From the NCBI GenBank assembly GCA_033961575.1, contig CM066734.1:82854501-82918500 (forward strand): DNA of 64,000 nt. The letters are read 5' to 3'. Shown here piece by piece: positions 1-12,575 of the stretch. The stretch's first letter is position 1. Each line of letters starts with the position of its first letter. The position numbers were made by a program, and so were the translations under genes. The notes under the pieces are model-generated. The model was not told where the DNA came from and did not search any database. It saw only the letters and a list, made by a program, of their open reading frames with translations. The DNA comes from Aselliscus stoliczkanus. Taxonomy: Eukaryota; Chordata; Mammalia; Chiroptera; Hipposideridae.

Positions 1-54
1 TGGGCCGCTGGCTTCCCAAGCCAGCGCTTCACCACCGTACCACTCTGCCAGCCC
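1..54 (-). mobile_element. tRNA-derived SINE head, cut by window edge
   Basis: The reverse complement reads as the tRNA-like head shared by the short SINEs elsewhere in this window (GTGGTTAAGCGCTGGC type, here with small changes). Only the 5' head lies in the window; the body and A-tail lie beyond the left edge. Confidence 0.8.
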
Positions 55-1460
55 TTGAATGATTATCTTGATTCTCTTTTATTTCAAAGCAAATGTCTCT
101 TTTTTATTTCTACCCAATTTATTTTCCTAATGGACAATAATGGTGATAAAAATAATGAGAATTACAAATCCTAAAATTTACTGACCAAATTACACTGTAG
201 TGTGCAATGTAATTTATATGCATTTTATACATTGTTTTTGTCAAAACAATTACTATAATTTCTTGCAAATGAGAAAATTGCAGCTGAAAGAGATTAAGTT
301 ACTTGTCCCTGAAATTCTCAATTTTATTCAGTTCTTTTTGTTATATTTTTCTTCTTGGTAATTATTCTTGTAAATCTTGTTAGGTAATTATTTCTTAGTC
401 AATTATTTCTTCCAGGTATTTTCATGGACTCCTCTTCTTTCTCTTACATATAATATTAATGTTTTTTAAGGTTCTAACCACAGCCTACTTTTTATTGAAC
501 TACATTTTTCCTACAGCATCTCACCCACATTAATTATCATCTATATCTTATGACCCCCAAATACATCCAACTATCCCCTGGATATCTGTATATATTTATT
601 TGTCATCCAGATTAATATGTAAGCACCTTGAGAGCAGTGTCAATATCTTTTCACTTGAATCCCCTGGACTCAAGATCATACCTTACACATAGTTACACTC
701 AAAAATTGTCTCAAATTGTTCATCATATATTTCTATATTACAATAGAATGAAATAATATAAAACACATCTAGGTTGTTTGGGGCTTAAAAATATACTTCA
801 AGAATCTCTCAAGGACTCTCCAGCTTTGGGTTTTTGTCATTGGTAAGAATTAATAGTTAAAGACTATCTTGTCAGTGGAGGAGATTTAAAAATATAAAAC
901 AGGAAAATGCATTATAAAAATTAGCTATAGGTTGTACCATGTAACAATACTTATGAGATATGAATCTCTCTGTGTTGTAAATGAAATACATAAGATGTTT
1001 TCAAGGGCATAACATTTGGTCTTGGAGGAAAATTAATCATTCTTCTTTTATTAAAAGATAGTAATACAAGTTCTGGTCTATTAGTTTTCTAAAGTCATCC
1101 ACTGGTCATGAAACATAAGATTATGAATAGAATAAGAATGCCATTCCTATGTTACGAGTTGGCATTTCTGATTGTCAAACATAATCTACATACTTCCTGT
1201 CTTGTTGAATATAGTTTGAATATATCTTATTGAATACATAACACAATTTCGTGTTCCAGCCTAAAATATAGGGTGTGTTAAATTTCACTGTGGTTTATAA
1301 ACATCTCCATTTTTATTAAAGTAGTATCATTTGCATTTTAACTCCAAATTTTTAATATACACTTTATCCATTTATTGCTTTTTATCATTCAGTAATGTGA
1401 ACTCAGTACCTAAAACGGGCATTGTTGTTTGAAAGAATAGGTAAAGAAATACAAGAATAA
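55..1460. other. AT-rich intergenic DNA, nothing recognised
   Basis: No open frame with coding character, no casein-like small exon and no clear repeat family was recognised by eye. It lies upstream of CSN1S2, where some mammals carry statherin/histatin genes; no SCPP-type signal-peptide exon was seen. Confidence 0.5.
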
Positions 1461-1533
1461 AGGGAGAGATGAAGGAAAAAAAGGACAGAAGAAGGAAGGA
1501 AAGAAGGAAGGAGGGAGGAAGGGAGGGAGGAAA
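1461..1533. repeat. GGAA/GGGA purine-rich low-complexity tract
   Basis: A polypurine run dominated by GGAA and GGGA units. Its complement gives an apparent Ser/Pro/Leu/Phe-rich open frame of 72 codons, which is composition and not a gene. Confidence 0.85.
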
Positions 1534-1854
1534 ACTGAAAAGAAAGAATATAATCAAACATGTTAGAATAAACCTTGAACACGACAGCATATTTTAAAAG
1601 TGAGGCTTATTCGAATAGTTATTTAGAGAGAGCCTACATAGTTACAATATTTAGCAATCAGGTGCCGAAATAATTTATTTGAATTATTTAACTGCCTCAA
1701 TCAAATATTTGTATTTATTGTCTTATGATCCAAAGAAAAAGGACAATTTCCAATGGGGAGGATGAGTTACTAATGAATTGTTCTGAGTACCTGGAAGCTT
1801 ATTTATTGGCTGAAAGCCTAATATATATTTTGTTATAATTAATTATATATATAT

Positions 1855-2186
1855 TTTTAATTAAAATTTATTGGGGTGACAGTGGTTGGTAAAGTTACAT
1901 AAGTTTCAAGTGTATAATTCTGTAATACATCATCTATATATCCCATTGTGTGTTCACCACCCAGAGCCAGTTCTCCTTCCATCACCATATATTTAACCCC
2001 ATTTACACTCATCTACAGCCCTTCTCCCCTCTTAGTCTCTGGTAACCACTAAACTATTGTCTGCATCCATGCGCTTTTGTTTCCTTATTTGTTTGTCGTG
2101 TTCTTTTGTTGCTTTCAGTTTTATATCCCACATATCAGTGAAATAATATGGTTCTTGACTTTTTCTATGTGACATTTTGCTTAGCA
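1855..2186 (-). mobile_element. L1 3' end, antisense
   Basis: Reads on the minus strand as an L1 3' terminal region ending in CACCCCAATAAATTTTAAT. The plus strand shows the matching stretch around GTTCACCACCCAGAGCCAG. Its 3' end faces left, and it abuts a sense L1 3' end at about 2187. Confidence 0.8.
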
Positions 2187-2436
2187 TCAACAAGACAAAT
2201 AATAACGAGCGTTGGAGAGGCTATGGAGAAAAAGGAACCCTTATACACCCTTGTGACAATGCATATTGGTGCAGCTGCTATGGAAGGCAGTGTAGAGGTT
2301 TCTAAAAAAATTAAGAATAGAATTACCATATGACCCAGCAATCTCTCTCTGTATCTGTATTATAGAAATATACACTTGAAACCTATATAATTTTATTAAC
2401 CAATGTCACCCCAATAAATTTAATTAAAAAAATAAA
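2187..2436 (+). mobile_element. L1 3' end, sense
   Basis: Begins in ORF2 C-terminal-like sequence (GTTGGAGAGGCTATGGAGAA, then ACCATATGACCCAGCAAT) and ends in CACCCCAATAAATTTAATT plus an A-rich tail. It is head-to-head with the antisense L1 on its left. The 61-codon frame across the join is not a gene. Confidence 0.8.
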
Positions 2437-3980
2437 AGCTTGCCAGCTGTATATGTATGATTTGTACACTATGTAAATTCCTCAACAAAAAAGGAACAAA
2501 ATAACTTTAAAAGTTGGGGGCAGAAATGTAGTATTTCCACTTTTAGATGCAATATGGTTCTGCAATATTTCATTATTATTGACATAAAAATTTCAGGAGA
2601 AATTAATTTATTATTCTTCTAATATAATTCAATTAGATAAAATATGAGAATTTTATAAGCTCTGTAATTATTAAATATTCCTCACAATATATTTTAATTT
2701 TGATGTGTCTAATTCAAATATAGTTTATTTTTATTTGCACTGGCTATGAACTCATTTGCATACGACTGAGCTGGGAACTATAATAAACGTTGCCAGATTA
2801 AGCTTTTATTTTCTTTTTAATAAAATGGGCATAATTTAATATTTTTTTCCAATTTTATTTATCATGGTAGACACAAATGTCCTACAGATTTTGATTGATT
2901 ATGTTATAGCCCGCCACTTCTTCCTTTAAATATTTCTTCAATCTGTTTATTAATCTTCATCCGAAATACCATTTTCTACAAATGAGCCTTTATAGTTGTG
3001 CACCAATCTTTTCACACACCCTCTTAAATGGTCGTCCTGTTTGCTGTGTTGCTTCTCTGCTCATCTTTCTCTATATTGATGTCGTGGTTATTCATCTAAA
3101 ATGCAATTCTTCACATGTCACTTGTTGGCTTAAGGTTGTCCATGCTGCCCTCAATCCCCGCACGAGATATAAAATCTTTAGTCCCTGTGGGCTTTACCCT
3201 TAGTTGTTGTCACTCTTCTCCTGCACTCGAACTTTTGCTTCATCCAACATGTTACACTCTTTCATTTTCATGTCTGTTCAGGCTTCCAACACATTCAGGA
3301 AACCTTCATTTTCCTTACCTCCTTATTTCTGTAACTGCCATCATATTGCAGGGCCCAGCATAACATTTACTCTGAGCCTTACTTACTCTGAGCCTTACCT
3401 AGGTGTCTGCATTTATTCAGTGTGGGCAATATAAACATTTTCATTAATTTGTAAGATTTTGACTCAAGCATTTTCCCATCACAGTATTTTGATTAACTTA
3501 TTTTGTATAAGTTTATTAGAAAGTAAGTTCCTTAAAATCAAGAACTATAATCTTAATTTTCTTTGTATCACTAATATTGCAATGCTTTAGCACATAAAAT
3601 GATCAGTACATGTTTGACATGAGTGTTGAATGAGTACATACTTTATCACATCAACTTTACCAGGACTCAAAATTTAGCTATATTCATTACTTTTATTCTT
3701 GTTCTTGTGGTTGCCATGCTTATAAGTACATGAGAAAATTTAGAGGATAAATTCTTATCAATTACATTAACAGTATCTCTGTGTGTTCTAAACTGTATTT
3801 ATCTATATGTTGTTTATTAAAGTATAATTTTTCACATAAATATTTTTTTATAATTTAGCCTACAAAATGTCTTTAAAGTAACCAAATATACTTTTACACA
3901 AACACACTGAGATGTATTTGACTCAAAACAACTTTGAAAATGATTACTCACTAAAGAAGTGGGGTGACAGAGTGCTCTTA
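2437..3980. other. AT-rich intergenic DNA, nothing recognised
   Basis: No splice-flanked coding segment, RNA gene or well-defined repeat was recognised. The short open frames near 2982-3434 lack codon bias, splice context and homology to any SCPP gene I know. Confidence 0.45.
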
Positions 3981-3984
3981 TATG

Positions 3985-4175
3985 TAAAAATCACTGAACT
4001 AGAAGTCAGTAGTTCCTGATCTGAGTCCAACTGTGTCCTTAGGCCTAATTCATGACTTCCTTGAACCTCTTTCCCACTTCTGGTAAAATTGGAGGAACTT
4101 TTACCTCAGGTATTACTTGTATCTAGTTACTGGGAAAGCTATACAGAATTAGTGGCAATACTCCAAATACTAATC
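3985..4175 (+). repeat. MIR-like SINE remnant
   Basis: Contains the degenerate MIR core pattern: CACTGAACTAGAAGTCAG, then 'gtgtcctta', 'cttgaacctct' and 'ctggtaaaatt'. Divergence is high, as expected for an ancient MIR. Boundaries are approximate. Confidence 0.55.
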
Positions 4176-4179
4176 CATG

Positions 4180-5235
4180 CTCTACTCTGAGTTTAAAATT
4201 ACAAATGAGTTATAAAACTATAGTTTGTGACATCATATGGAATGGGAAAAAGAAAGCAGAATAAAAAAGAAGAATAAAAAAGAGTTATAAACTTATTAAC
4301 AAAGCAAATATTTGAATTTAAGAAACTCTTGTTCTTAGCACTGAGGTAACATCTTTTTTAAAAAAATCTATGTCCACTACTAGTTTTATATTAAGTCTTT
4401 AAATAGAAATGTTAGGTTAGTATACAAATTACCCAATAATCTACCTCAATTCTCTGTTTAATCATAATAGTGGCACAATGTCAGTTGCAATTTTACTCTC
4501 AACCATGTTATAAAATTAAGAAAGATATCTCTTTTTTTAATGCTTTTCTTTTAAAACCAGTGATTCATCTGGAAAGGTGAGACATATTTATTCACATGAA
4601 CTCTTCACAAACTATTTTTCAAATATTTCTGCTTTATTTCAACAGATGTATTATTATAGGGGAAGCTATTACCCTGTAAGTATTCTCTGAGAAAAAAATA
4701 GAACATATAATCTTGTATTGCCTAAAGTTATTTTTCTCTTAGTATTTATTTTATCTTCCGAATCAGCATGTCAAAATGCCAACTTTGAGAAGTCATTTAT
4801 CCTTTTTAAATTCCATTATTTTCATCTGGAAAATAAATTGGTTAATATGAAGAAACTATAGGCGTCTCCTATTAAGTATGGTATTATAATATATGCCTAA
4901 ATTAGGATTCTAATGACATTTGTGATCTATGTTTCTAGTCTGTATTTGTTAGATGATGTTAATTATTTAAATTGGCAGTAATGAATAAGATAGCATAATG
5001 CAAGAAGGTATTTCTAAATTTCAGGTCTTATAAATTTTGTTTCCCATGACATGTGATGTTGATGTCTGTAACAGTTGGTATGGCATATCAATATATTAGG
5101 ACTTCAAAAATCCTTTCTTACCAATTGACATAATAAATAGATGATTAATGACTACACTAAACAGAAGATGCAAAATTTTGTCTAGAAATAGTACAATAAA
5201 GCATCAGAGGTAATTGGCTTTTAAGAAATAAATTC
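4180..5235. other. AT-rich intergenic DNA, nothing recognised
   Basis: Low GC, no long open frame, no small exon with casein or SCPP character, and no obvious repeat boundary. Confidence 0.45.
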
Positions 5236-5239
5236 TAAG

Positions 5240-5895
5240 GGATGTAGAGGTTAGTGCTCAACCTCTTTAGTCATCAGGAAAATGCAAATTAAAATTAAAA
5301 TTATATGCTAGAATGGCCATAGTTAAAATGACTAAAATACTAAGTGTTGGTTGGGAAGTAGAGCAACAGGAATTCTCATGTATTACCAGTGGGAATGCCA
5401 AATGATCCCAATTGGTACCCTAGAAAACTGTTTAGCAGTTTATGAAAATGTTAAATGTGCATCTACCATATGACCCAGAAATGTCATTCCTGTCTTATCC
5501 AAGAGAAACAAAAGCATATGTTTTTTAAAAATTCTTGTACAAATAATATTATAGCATGTCAACTCATGATAATCCCAAACTAGAAACAGCTAAGGCGTCC
5601 TTCAACAGGAGATACATAAACTGTCTTACAATAGATCACTCCGCCATAATTGCAACAACTTGAATAAATCTCAAAACCATTTTGCCATGTGGAAAAAGGT
5701 AGATACCACAGAGTATATGCTCTAGCATTACATACCAATAATGTTCTAAAACAGGAAAAACTAATTATTAACTCAGATAAGTGATTATTTCTGAAAGGGG
5801 TGATCAACTGCAAAATGGCAGTAAGAAACTTTCTGGAGTGATGAAAACGTTTCATATTTCATCCCTGGTAATTGATAGACCTATACACTTAAAAA
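5240..5895 (+). mobile_element. Old L1 fragment (ORF2 3' region)
   Basis: Shows the order of an L1 ORF2 C-terminal region, with many decays: 'cctctttagtcatcagg', 'aaatgcaaattaaaa', 'gggaatgccaaatgatcc', CATATGACCCAGAAATG, then 'atgataatcccaaac'. It is interrupted by stops in every frame. The minus-strand 91-codon frame in it is spurious. Confidence 0.65.
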
Positions 5896-5905
5896 ATGCA
5901 TACTT

Positions 5906-6013
5906 GGGGCCAGCCGAGTGGTGCGGTGGTTAAGAGCTGGCTTGGGACTCCAGCGGCCCCGGTTCAGATCCCCCATGAGGGACAGTGACACTGCCCTCTT
6001 AAAAAAAAAAAAA
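5906..6013 (+). mobile_element. Short tRNA-derived SINE, full length
   Basis: Head GGGGCCAGCCGAGTGG, then GGTGGTTAAGAGCTGG and a B-box-like GGTTCAGATCC, ending ACACTGCCCTC-like plus an A-run. A near-identical 15-bp direct repeat (aaaaaatgcatactt / aaaaaatgcgtactt) flanks it as the target duplication. Confidence 0.88.
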
Positions 6014-6319
6014 TGCGTACTTCACCATGGATAAATAATACCTTAATTTTTAAAAAGTCCTTAATTAATTAAATTAAAAAGTTAACAATAGAACTGAAGT
6101 TTCATTCTCACTATTTAATTTCATTCCCATCCATAGCTCCTCAGAGATAACTACAATTCTGAAATTGGTGTGTATACTTTCCGGGTGTTACCTTATATTT
6201 CTATTACACACACATATAGCTATTATAATGGATAATAGATGTTTAGTTTAAAAATATTTTTTCTGTGTATTAAAGTAACATTTTTATTTTATTTGCTTAT
6301 TTATGTATTTATTTTACTT

Positions 6320-6595
6320 TCTTTTTTACTAAATGTATTGAGGTGACATTGGTTAGTAAAATTACACAGGTTTCAAGTGTACAATTCTACAATAAGTCGT
6401 TTATATATTGCATTGTGTGGTCACCACCCAGAGTCGGTTCACTTTCCATCACCATATATTTGATCCCCTTTACCCACTACCACCCTCCTCTCCCCTTACC
6501 CTCTGGGAACCACTAAACTGTTGTCTGTATCTATGAGTTTTTGCTTGTTTGTTTGACTGTTCATTTGTTGCTTTCAGTTGTATACATTTTGACTT
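6320..6595 (-). mobile_element. L1 3' end, antisense
   Basis: Same L1 3' terminal family as the antisense copy near 1.9 kb: 'ttgaggtgacattggttagt', then 'gtcaccacccagagtcgg' and 'tttcagttgtatac'. Its 3' end faces left. Confidence 0.78.
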
Positions 6596-6599
6596 TAAA

Positions 6600-9350
6600 A
6601 TTAGAGGTAGCTGTGCTTGTTTCCATTTTGCATAAGATTGCATTCACTGATTTTTAAAAGCATATCAATATAATATTTAATTAACCTTCTTTATAGAAAG
6701 AAAAATGGTTAACTATTTCTCGTAAATCATTCTTCACAGCTCACACTAATTTTTTTTTAACTAACAGAGACCATTTCCCCTCAGACTCAGAAATTAGAAT
6801 TTCCAAGTTATTTCCAATAAGTCAACATTTACTAATCTATTATTAACATTCTTAATGATAACTGACTTTTCTTGAATTATTTCTAGCTCTTATGAACCTG
6901 TGTTCAAGTTTTGTTTCCAGTTTTAGAGGGCTGTTGGCCTTCTGTTTGGTCGCTTATGACCTAACTCTCAATTCCCTCAACTTTGCACAAACTCCCCCAA
7001 ATGTTATTCTTTACCTGGATTACCTGCATATGACAACAGGTATAAGCATTAAACCATTGAAATAATACAGGACTTCCTATATTATAGGACTTTCTTTCTT
7101 TCTCTCTGTTCATTTACTACTGAACTTCTCTATTCCAGGCCTTCTATTTCTAACTGGTGGTAAGAGATTCCTTTTTTTTTTTTTCCATTCTCATATTAGC
7201 TGTACATCAATACCATCAAAAAAGGCTGAAATTAAAGTGATAAAGGACATTGATAAGGGCTTTGTCTTTAGTATGCCCTTTAAAATTTTCATCAGTCCCA
7301 TTAGGTACTTAAGTACCCTGTTTACTTTATATTCCAACTTAATTTTTTATTTGGCATCTAAACCTCAACTTTTAAAAACTAATCTCCTATTTTTTTCCTC
7401 CCAAACCAGCTCCTCTCTTGATCTTTTCCATCTCAGTAAATGGTAACTACATTATTCCAGGTAATCAGGCCAAAACTCTGGAGAAATTATTGACCTATTT
7501 GTTTCTCTCACACTTCACTTCTAAACTATTAAATTCTATGTGCCCTAACTTTTAAAGTATATCTAGAATATGGTAATTTATTACTATCCTTACTGCTGCC
7601 ATAATCATGTATCTGGATTACTACAAAAGCCTCCAATGTAGACATATTTTTTCCCTCAACACCTTCACTCCACTTTTTAACAGGTAATCCAGAGTTATCT
7701 TTTATAATAACATCAGTTTTCAATCAATGTTATTGTGTTCTTGAAGTCCTTTCAATACACAAAGTTCTGCATTATTGGCCCCATTTGCCTTTCTGAATTC
7801 ATTTCCACAGAATTCACTATTTTCTAACCAAACTGGTCTATTCAATATTTCTCATACTTGCCAAGCATACTCATATACCAGGACCTTTGCAAATGAGTTC
7901 GTCTTAAACTATCTGCAAGGCTTGCTTCCTTATTTCCATTAAGTGTTTACTCTTTTACTCAGGGAGGCATTATCTAGCCATCTTATTTCACAGCGAATGC
8001 CCGATTCCTACCAATACTTCCTATCCTCTTTCTCCAATTCAGTTTCCTACATAGTGTGCATCATTACAAACAAACATATTACTACTTATCATGTGTTAAT
8101 CTCTCTTGGTCAGTTAAAACTCTGTGAAAATGGACATTTTTATTTTGTTCATGTCTTTCTTCCAGACGCATAGAATAATTCCTGACACATTCTAGGTACT
8201 CAGGAATTATATACTGAATAAAGAATCTTAACTAGATTTTCAATTCAGCACCTATCTAAATATATTGTTCATAGCATATATAAAATGTTAAAGTACATCA
8301 AAGATTTGGGGACTCTTAACAGATAATTTAAATTTCAACTTGGTCTTCATGAACAGATGGGCATTTGCAAAGCAGAGAGTATCTTGGAAGGGCATTCCCA
8401 GTCAGAGGGAACATGGGACACTTCACAGTGTGCTCTGGAAATATTGTGAATGAGGCATAAGACATGTCACGAAATGGAGCCTAAAATATCCCCTGTTAAA
8501 ATGTTTGAATGACCTTGCAGTCTACGTTAAGTATTTTGAATATTACCTTAGACAGTATAAGAAGCTATAGAACTGTTTGATTCAGTAAAATTACTTGTTA
8601 CATCTATTTTTAGAAAGAAAATATTTGTGATGAAGCTGTGGAAATGCATTTTAGTGAAAACAGATAAGAGGTTGAGATCTGTTAGGAAGTTTCTTACAAT
8701 TATCTTAGCAGTGGAACATAAACTAGTGCAGAAGTGCAGAAACAATGGATTCGAGAGGTTAGGAAGGAGCCAAAAGGAAGAGGTTTTCCAAGAAGTTTGG
8801 TGGTGAGTGAAAAAAGAAAAAGGGTGATGTGGCTAGTAGGTGGCACAGAATGATGAGATGGTATCTGCAGGATGAAGGAGAATTGAGATAGAGTAGGCTT
8901 AGTAAAGGAGCATGTACAACTGAAGTAAAACTGTAATAGGAAAAAGGATAAACACCTAGGGAAATTCTTAGAGAACGAGAGAGGAGCAGATGGACTCATA
9001 CCTAAGTAATTCACAGAACAGTTACTGAGAGTCACAGAAATGAACAAGCATGGTTGTCTGATTTCCATGCCCTTAAAAATTAAAACCAGTAGGTGAAAGC
9101 TGAAACTGTTGTTTTTAAAGGCAAGTAGTCCTGATTTTTAAGGGAAATTAAAGTGTTTACTAATTATCAACCAAGTGTCAGGCCAACCTAAGGGACACTT
9201 CTGAGACAATGAAAAGCCAGATTTCTTTTCCTTCTGAGGGCAAGTTATTTAAATAGTTCCATTAAAAAAATAATAATAGCAAGAACAATAAGATGGTTGC
9301 TAGGGAGCAGCAAAGGAAACATAAAAGTTAGAAAGAGATTTTTTAAAAAG
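6600..9350. other. Intergenic DNA, nothing recognised
   Basis: Several short open frames occur (for example around 7.2-7.7 kb and 8.5-9.1 kb), but none has splice-site support, signal peptide or recognisable motif. A small TTTC-rich tract occurs near 7.1 kb. No RNA gene recognised. Confidence 0.45.
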
Positions 9351-9360
9351 TTAGAAACAG

Positions 9361-9445
9361 TGTCACTGGCCCTTATATGTGGGACCAAACCGGGGCTTCT
9401 GGCTTCCCAAGCCAGCGCTTAACCACCATGCCACTCAGCTGGCCC
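9361..9445 (-). mobile_element. Short tRNA-derived SINE, antisense
   Basis: On the minus strand it reads GGGCCAGCTGAGTGG, then GGTTAAGCGCTGGCTTGGGA, and ends in the CAGTGACA-type terminus. It is flanked by the 9-bp direct repeat TAGAAACAG on both sides, which marks the insertion. Confidence 0.87.
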
Positions 9446-9469
9446 TAGAAACAGATATTTTTTAATCTG

Positions 9470-10440
9470 TATTTTTAAAATATATATCTTTTAGCAGTTC
9501 CATGACACATAATCCCATGGGAGAAATAGCTTTAAACTATTAAATACCATATGTAGTCACATGTGTGTTAAATTTTGCAAATATTTCACACAAAATTATT
9601 AGGAATTTTAACATCTTAATGGTTACATATTAATGCTTCAGCTAACCAGAAGACTTGGTTTTTCAAAATGATTCATTTTCTAATAATTGTACCTAGAAAC
9701 TAGCATTTTCTCCAGAAGTCACAAATTGGTAGCACTTGCACAAAATCCAGCAGTGCTTGGGTTCTGTCAACAGACACAAACTTTTTCAACAGTTTTAATT
9801 TGCTGGAAGTCAATGTACAAAAATATGAATAAATAATGAAACAGCTTATCCTAAAAAAAATGAAAGATGTGACAATGGTCATATATATTACATGTCAAAA
9901 TTGACTGGCACTGAGTATTAATCTTTCCTTTCAGACCAAGGTTACACTTTCAGGAAAGCCACAGTCCTCATGAAACTTTATTTTTCTTAAAACCGGACCT
10001 ACTTTATGGACTGGTATTACCTACTTTAAGCACTATAACCATTTTTAAGCATTTTAAGCATTTTATTTTGTGACTTCTGTAAAAGCAGATGTCATAGAGA
10101 TACCAATTCACTTTACATAAATTAGTCATTACAATTTTATAAGTTGTATTAAATGTAACTATTATTATTTCACAGATTCAGAAACTACTGAGAAGTTAAG
10201 AAAGTAAGTGCTTATGAAAGTTCCTGACAGTTAGTAAGAGATCTAGGTTTCCCATTCTATCACATAGACTTGCATATGATAACTATATTTTTAGTGTTGG
10301 CAGATTGTAAGCACTGAATATGGGGAATATATTTTTTCACACATTAATGAAATTTTAATTAACATTTTAGATATTTATTCAAGATGTTTTAGACTAGAAG
10401 TTGCATTAAGGTACTTCTAGGAAAAAATTAAAACTTATCT
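9470..10440. other. CSN1S2 distal upstream region
   Basis: AT-rich DNA between the last upstream SINE and the proximal CSN1S2 promoter. No open frame or repeat was recognised. It may hold enhancer sequence, but nothing specific can be supported by eye. Confidence 0.4.
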
Positions 10441-10717
10441 TGAATCACACAACTAGTACTTGGCAGAGGTGAGATACACAAATACAGAATATAGAAAATC
10501 ACTACACATTATAACATCTTCATTTCTTGTTATCATGTTCTAAATCAACCTGAGGGGAAGCACTCCTTGGAATATGTAGTACAAACATTAGATGGAAAAA
10601 CCATTTCTAATCATCATAACTTCTTAGAATTCAAATCCTTTTTACGTATATTAAACCACAGAATTACCATATCATGGAGAAACAAGGTTTAAATAGTGCT
10701 ATGACAACCTGTCTCAG
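10441..10717 (+). promoter_or_regulatory. CSN1S2: CSN1S2 proximal promoter
   Basis: Casein promoters are prolactin-responsive through STAT5. This segment has a perfect STAT5 palindrome (TTCTTAGAA, 10621-10629) about 97 bp upstream of the inferred start site, a near-match TCCTTGGAA at 10564-10572, an NF1 half-site TTGGCA at 10460-10465, and a TATA-like TTTAAATA at 10688-10695. The TATA-like box lies 23-30 bp before the inferred exon 1. The spacing fits the known layout of casein promoters. Activity in mammary epithelium is inferred from family knowledge. Confidence 0.7.
10621..10629 (+). promoter_or_regulatory. STAT5 binding site (TTCNNNGAA)
   Basis: The palindrome TTCTTAGAA matches the STAT5 consensus exactly. 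It lies about 60 bp upstream of the TATA-like box, in the usual position of the proximal STAT5 element in casein genes. Confidence 0.65.
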
Positions 10718-10761
10718 ATCTCTTACTGCCTGGACATCTTGCCTTCCATTTAGGAAACGAG
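10718..10761 (+). other. CSN1S2: CSN1S2 exon 1, non-coding 5' UTR
   Basis: Starts about 23 bp after the TTTAAATA box and ends in ACGAG before the donor GTAATA. The 44-bp length is what I recall for bovine exon 1. The following intron of about 1.8 kb leads to exon 2. The start site is inferred from the TATA position, not observed. Confidence 0.55.
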
Positions 10762-11059
10762 GTAATATTTGTATTTATCCTTTTATATTCTATATGTCTT
10801 GTAATACTGTAAGACAGTAACATTTTTCTAAAAATGTTTTTTAAAGAAACTAATGTCAGTGCACCTTAAGATACCTTGAGAAGTTGTTTTATAACTAACA
10901 TAAGCTACTGATTTCCTTCCTTTTCAAGGGCTTCTGGATACAATTAACATATAGACACTGGCAATTGTCTATGATACTGCTCTATCTTATAATGAAATGC
11001 AAAAGTCTTATTTTAAGGGCAAGGTCATCAGAATGAGGTTTTTGGAAATCCATGACTGC

Positions 11060-11215
11060 ATATTTGATGTGTGGCCTCCTGGATCACTTTCTTCATCTGT
11101 TAATTAGGCACATTAACCTAATATAGTTGTTTTGGAGACTAGAGATAATATTTATAACATACCCAGCACAATTGTCTGGCATAGAGCAGGTGCTTAACAA
11201 ATGCAACTATTTCAT
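11060..11215 (+). repeat. MIR-like SINE remnant
   Basis: Contains the 3' MIR signature: 'tcatctgttaattaggc', 'gttttggagactagagata', then 'agcaggtgcttaacaaatg'. It is an old copy in CSN1S2 intron 1. Boundaries are approximate. Confidence 0.6.
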
Positions 11216-11405
11216 GTTTCTCACTTATCAACATGCTAAAAGCATTTCTTTTACTCTCAGTTAACACTGCTCATGTTCCAATCTTTTATCCATGGAAAAT
11301 AAAATGTCTATCAATGGAAAATAAAATTGAGGTAAACCAATATATATAATAAATTTATTTGAGATTGTAAAAGGTAATGATATGTTTACAATTTTATTTT
11401 TTATT

Positions 11406-11512
11406 TATTTATTTTTTTGACAGCAGTGTCTCTGGCCCTCATATGTGGGATCCGAACCAGGGCTGCTAGTGTCCCAAGCCAGCACTTAACCACCGTGCCA
11501 CTTGGCCGACCC
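11406..11512 (-). mobile_element. Short tRNA-derived SINE, antisense, with perfect target duplication
   Basis: Poly-T start, then the reverse complement of the short SINE ending in GGGTCGGCCAAGTGG. A perfect 14-bp direct repeat, TACAATTTTATTTT, occurs at 11387-11400 and 11513-11526. It lies in CSN1S2 intron 1, antisense to the gene. Confidence 0.9.
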
Positions 11513-12575
11513 TACAATTTTATTTTAAAACATTGTTATTGTGAAATGCTTCTAAAATAAATATCATATACATCACCATCACAAGAGTAAACAAATATAT
11601 CTGAGATTTTTAGCAGGAAGGAGAAATTAATAACATAATGAGGCAATGCAAATCTTAGAAAATACTGCCTGTGTGTACACATTCATTAAAGGTGCATAGG
11701 TATGGATCACCAATAAATTCAGTACTGTTTGGGTAAAATAAAATCTTGCCCATTAGAAATAATTAATTTAACATTTCTAGATCTATCGAGTAAAACACTG
11801 ATATATATAAAAAATGTATTTGAATATTTCACTTTTCTGTTCTTTGTTGAACTACAGGAAAGGCTGAGTTTATATGTGGTTGAAAAATCACATGGACTTA
11901 TATATAGTCACAGCATTAGAGATTGAGCAGGAAAGTCTCTGAGAAATCGAGTCTCCTTAGTCAAGCGTCTATTTTGCTAGATGATATTCAGTGACTTACT
12001 CAAGCTTCAGCAGCCAGTCACAGATCAAGCTGGGACTAGCACACCTCCTTGTTTGTGTTCAACACAGTAATATTTCCACCTGCTACTTCTCTTTCTGAGG
12101 GAGCCACACTGCATATTTGGGATCACCTGAAATCTGACTTAAAAATTACTTCTTTTTGGATATTGCATTTCTGATAGACATTCTCTGCAAAATTTAACAA
12201 GAGTTGTAAATAATATGGCCTATTAGATGATATTTCTTTTTTTATCATTGTATCTTCATATCTGGAATGGTACCTGACATGGTAGCAAAAAGTCTTGAAT
12301 GAGTAAGTTAATAAATAAATTAACCATTTACACATAGGGCTAATTATCCTGCTAACTTGCTATACCAGAAAGGAACTTCTGCACTTTAGAAACCAAGAAT
12401 TTATACTGTGTTTTGTTAATAAAATTTCTCCGTATAAAGAACTTGTATTCATATCCATGTGTTTCTTTCTCAATTACCTGGAACAAAGATATATTGCTAC
12501 ATAAATAATGAAGAAATATGTGATTATAAGGAGTGTTAAAAACCATTACTAATTTGCTACATACCTATTTAACAG

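Noticed and set aside
1372..1590. 72-codon minus-strand frame rich in Ser, Pro, Phe and Leu
   Set aside because: It is the complement of the GGAA polypurine tract; no splice sites, motifs or codon bias.
1855..2436. L1 with 5' inversion from twin priming
   Set aside because: Both arms include the L1 3' terminus, which twin priming does not produce.
1..10400. Statherin/histatin-type gene upstream of CSN1S2
   Set aside because: No SCPP signal-peptide exon with flanking splice sites was found; such genes are known mainly from primates.
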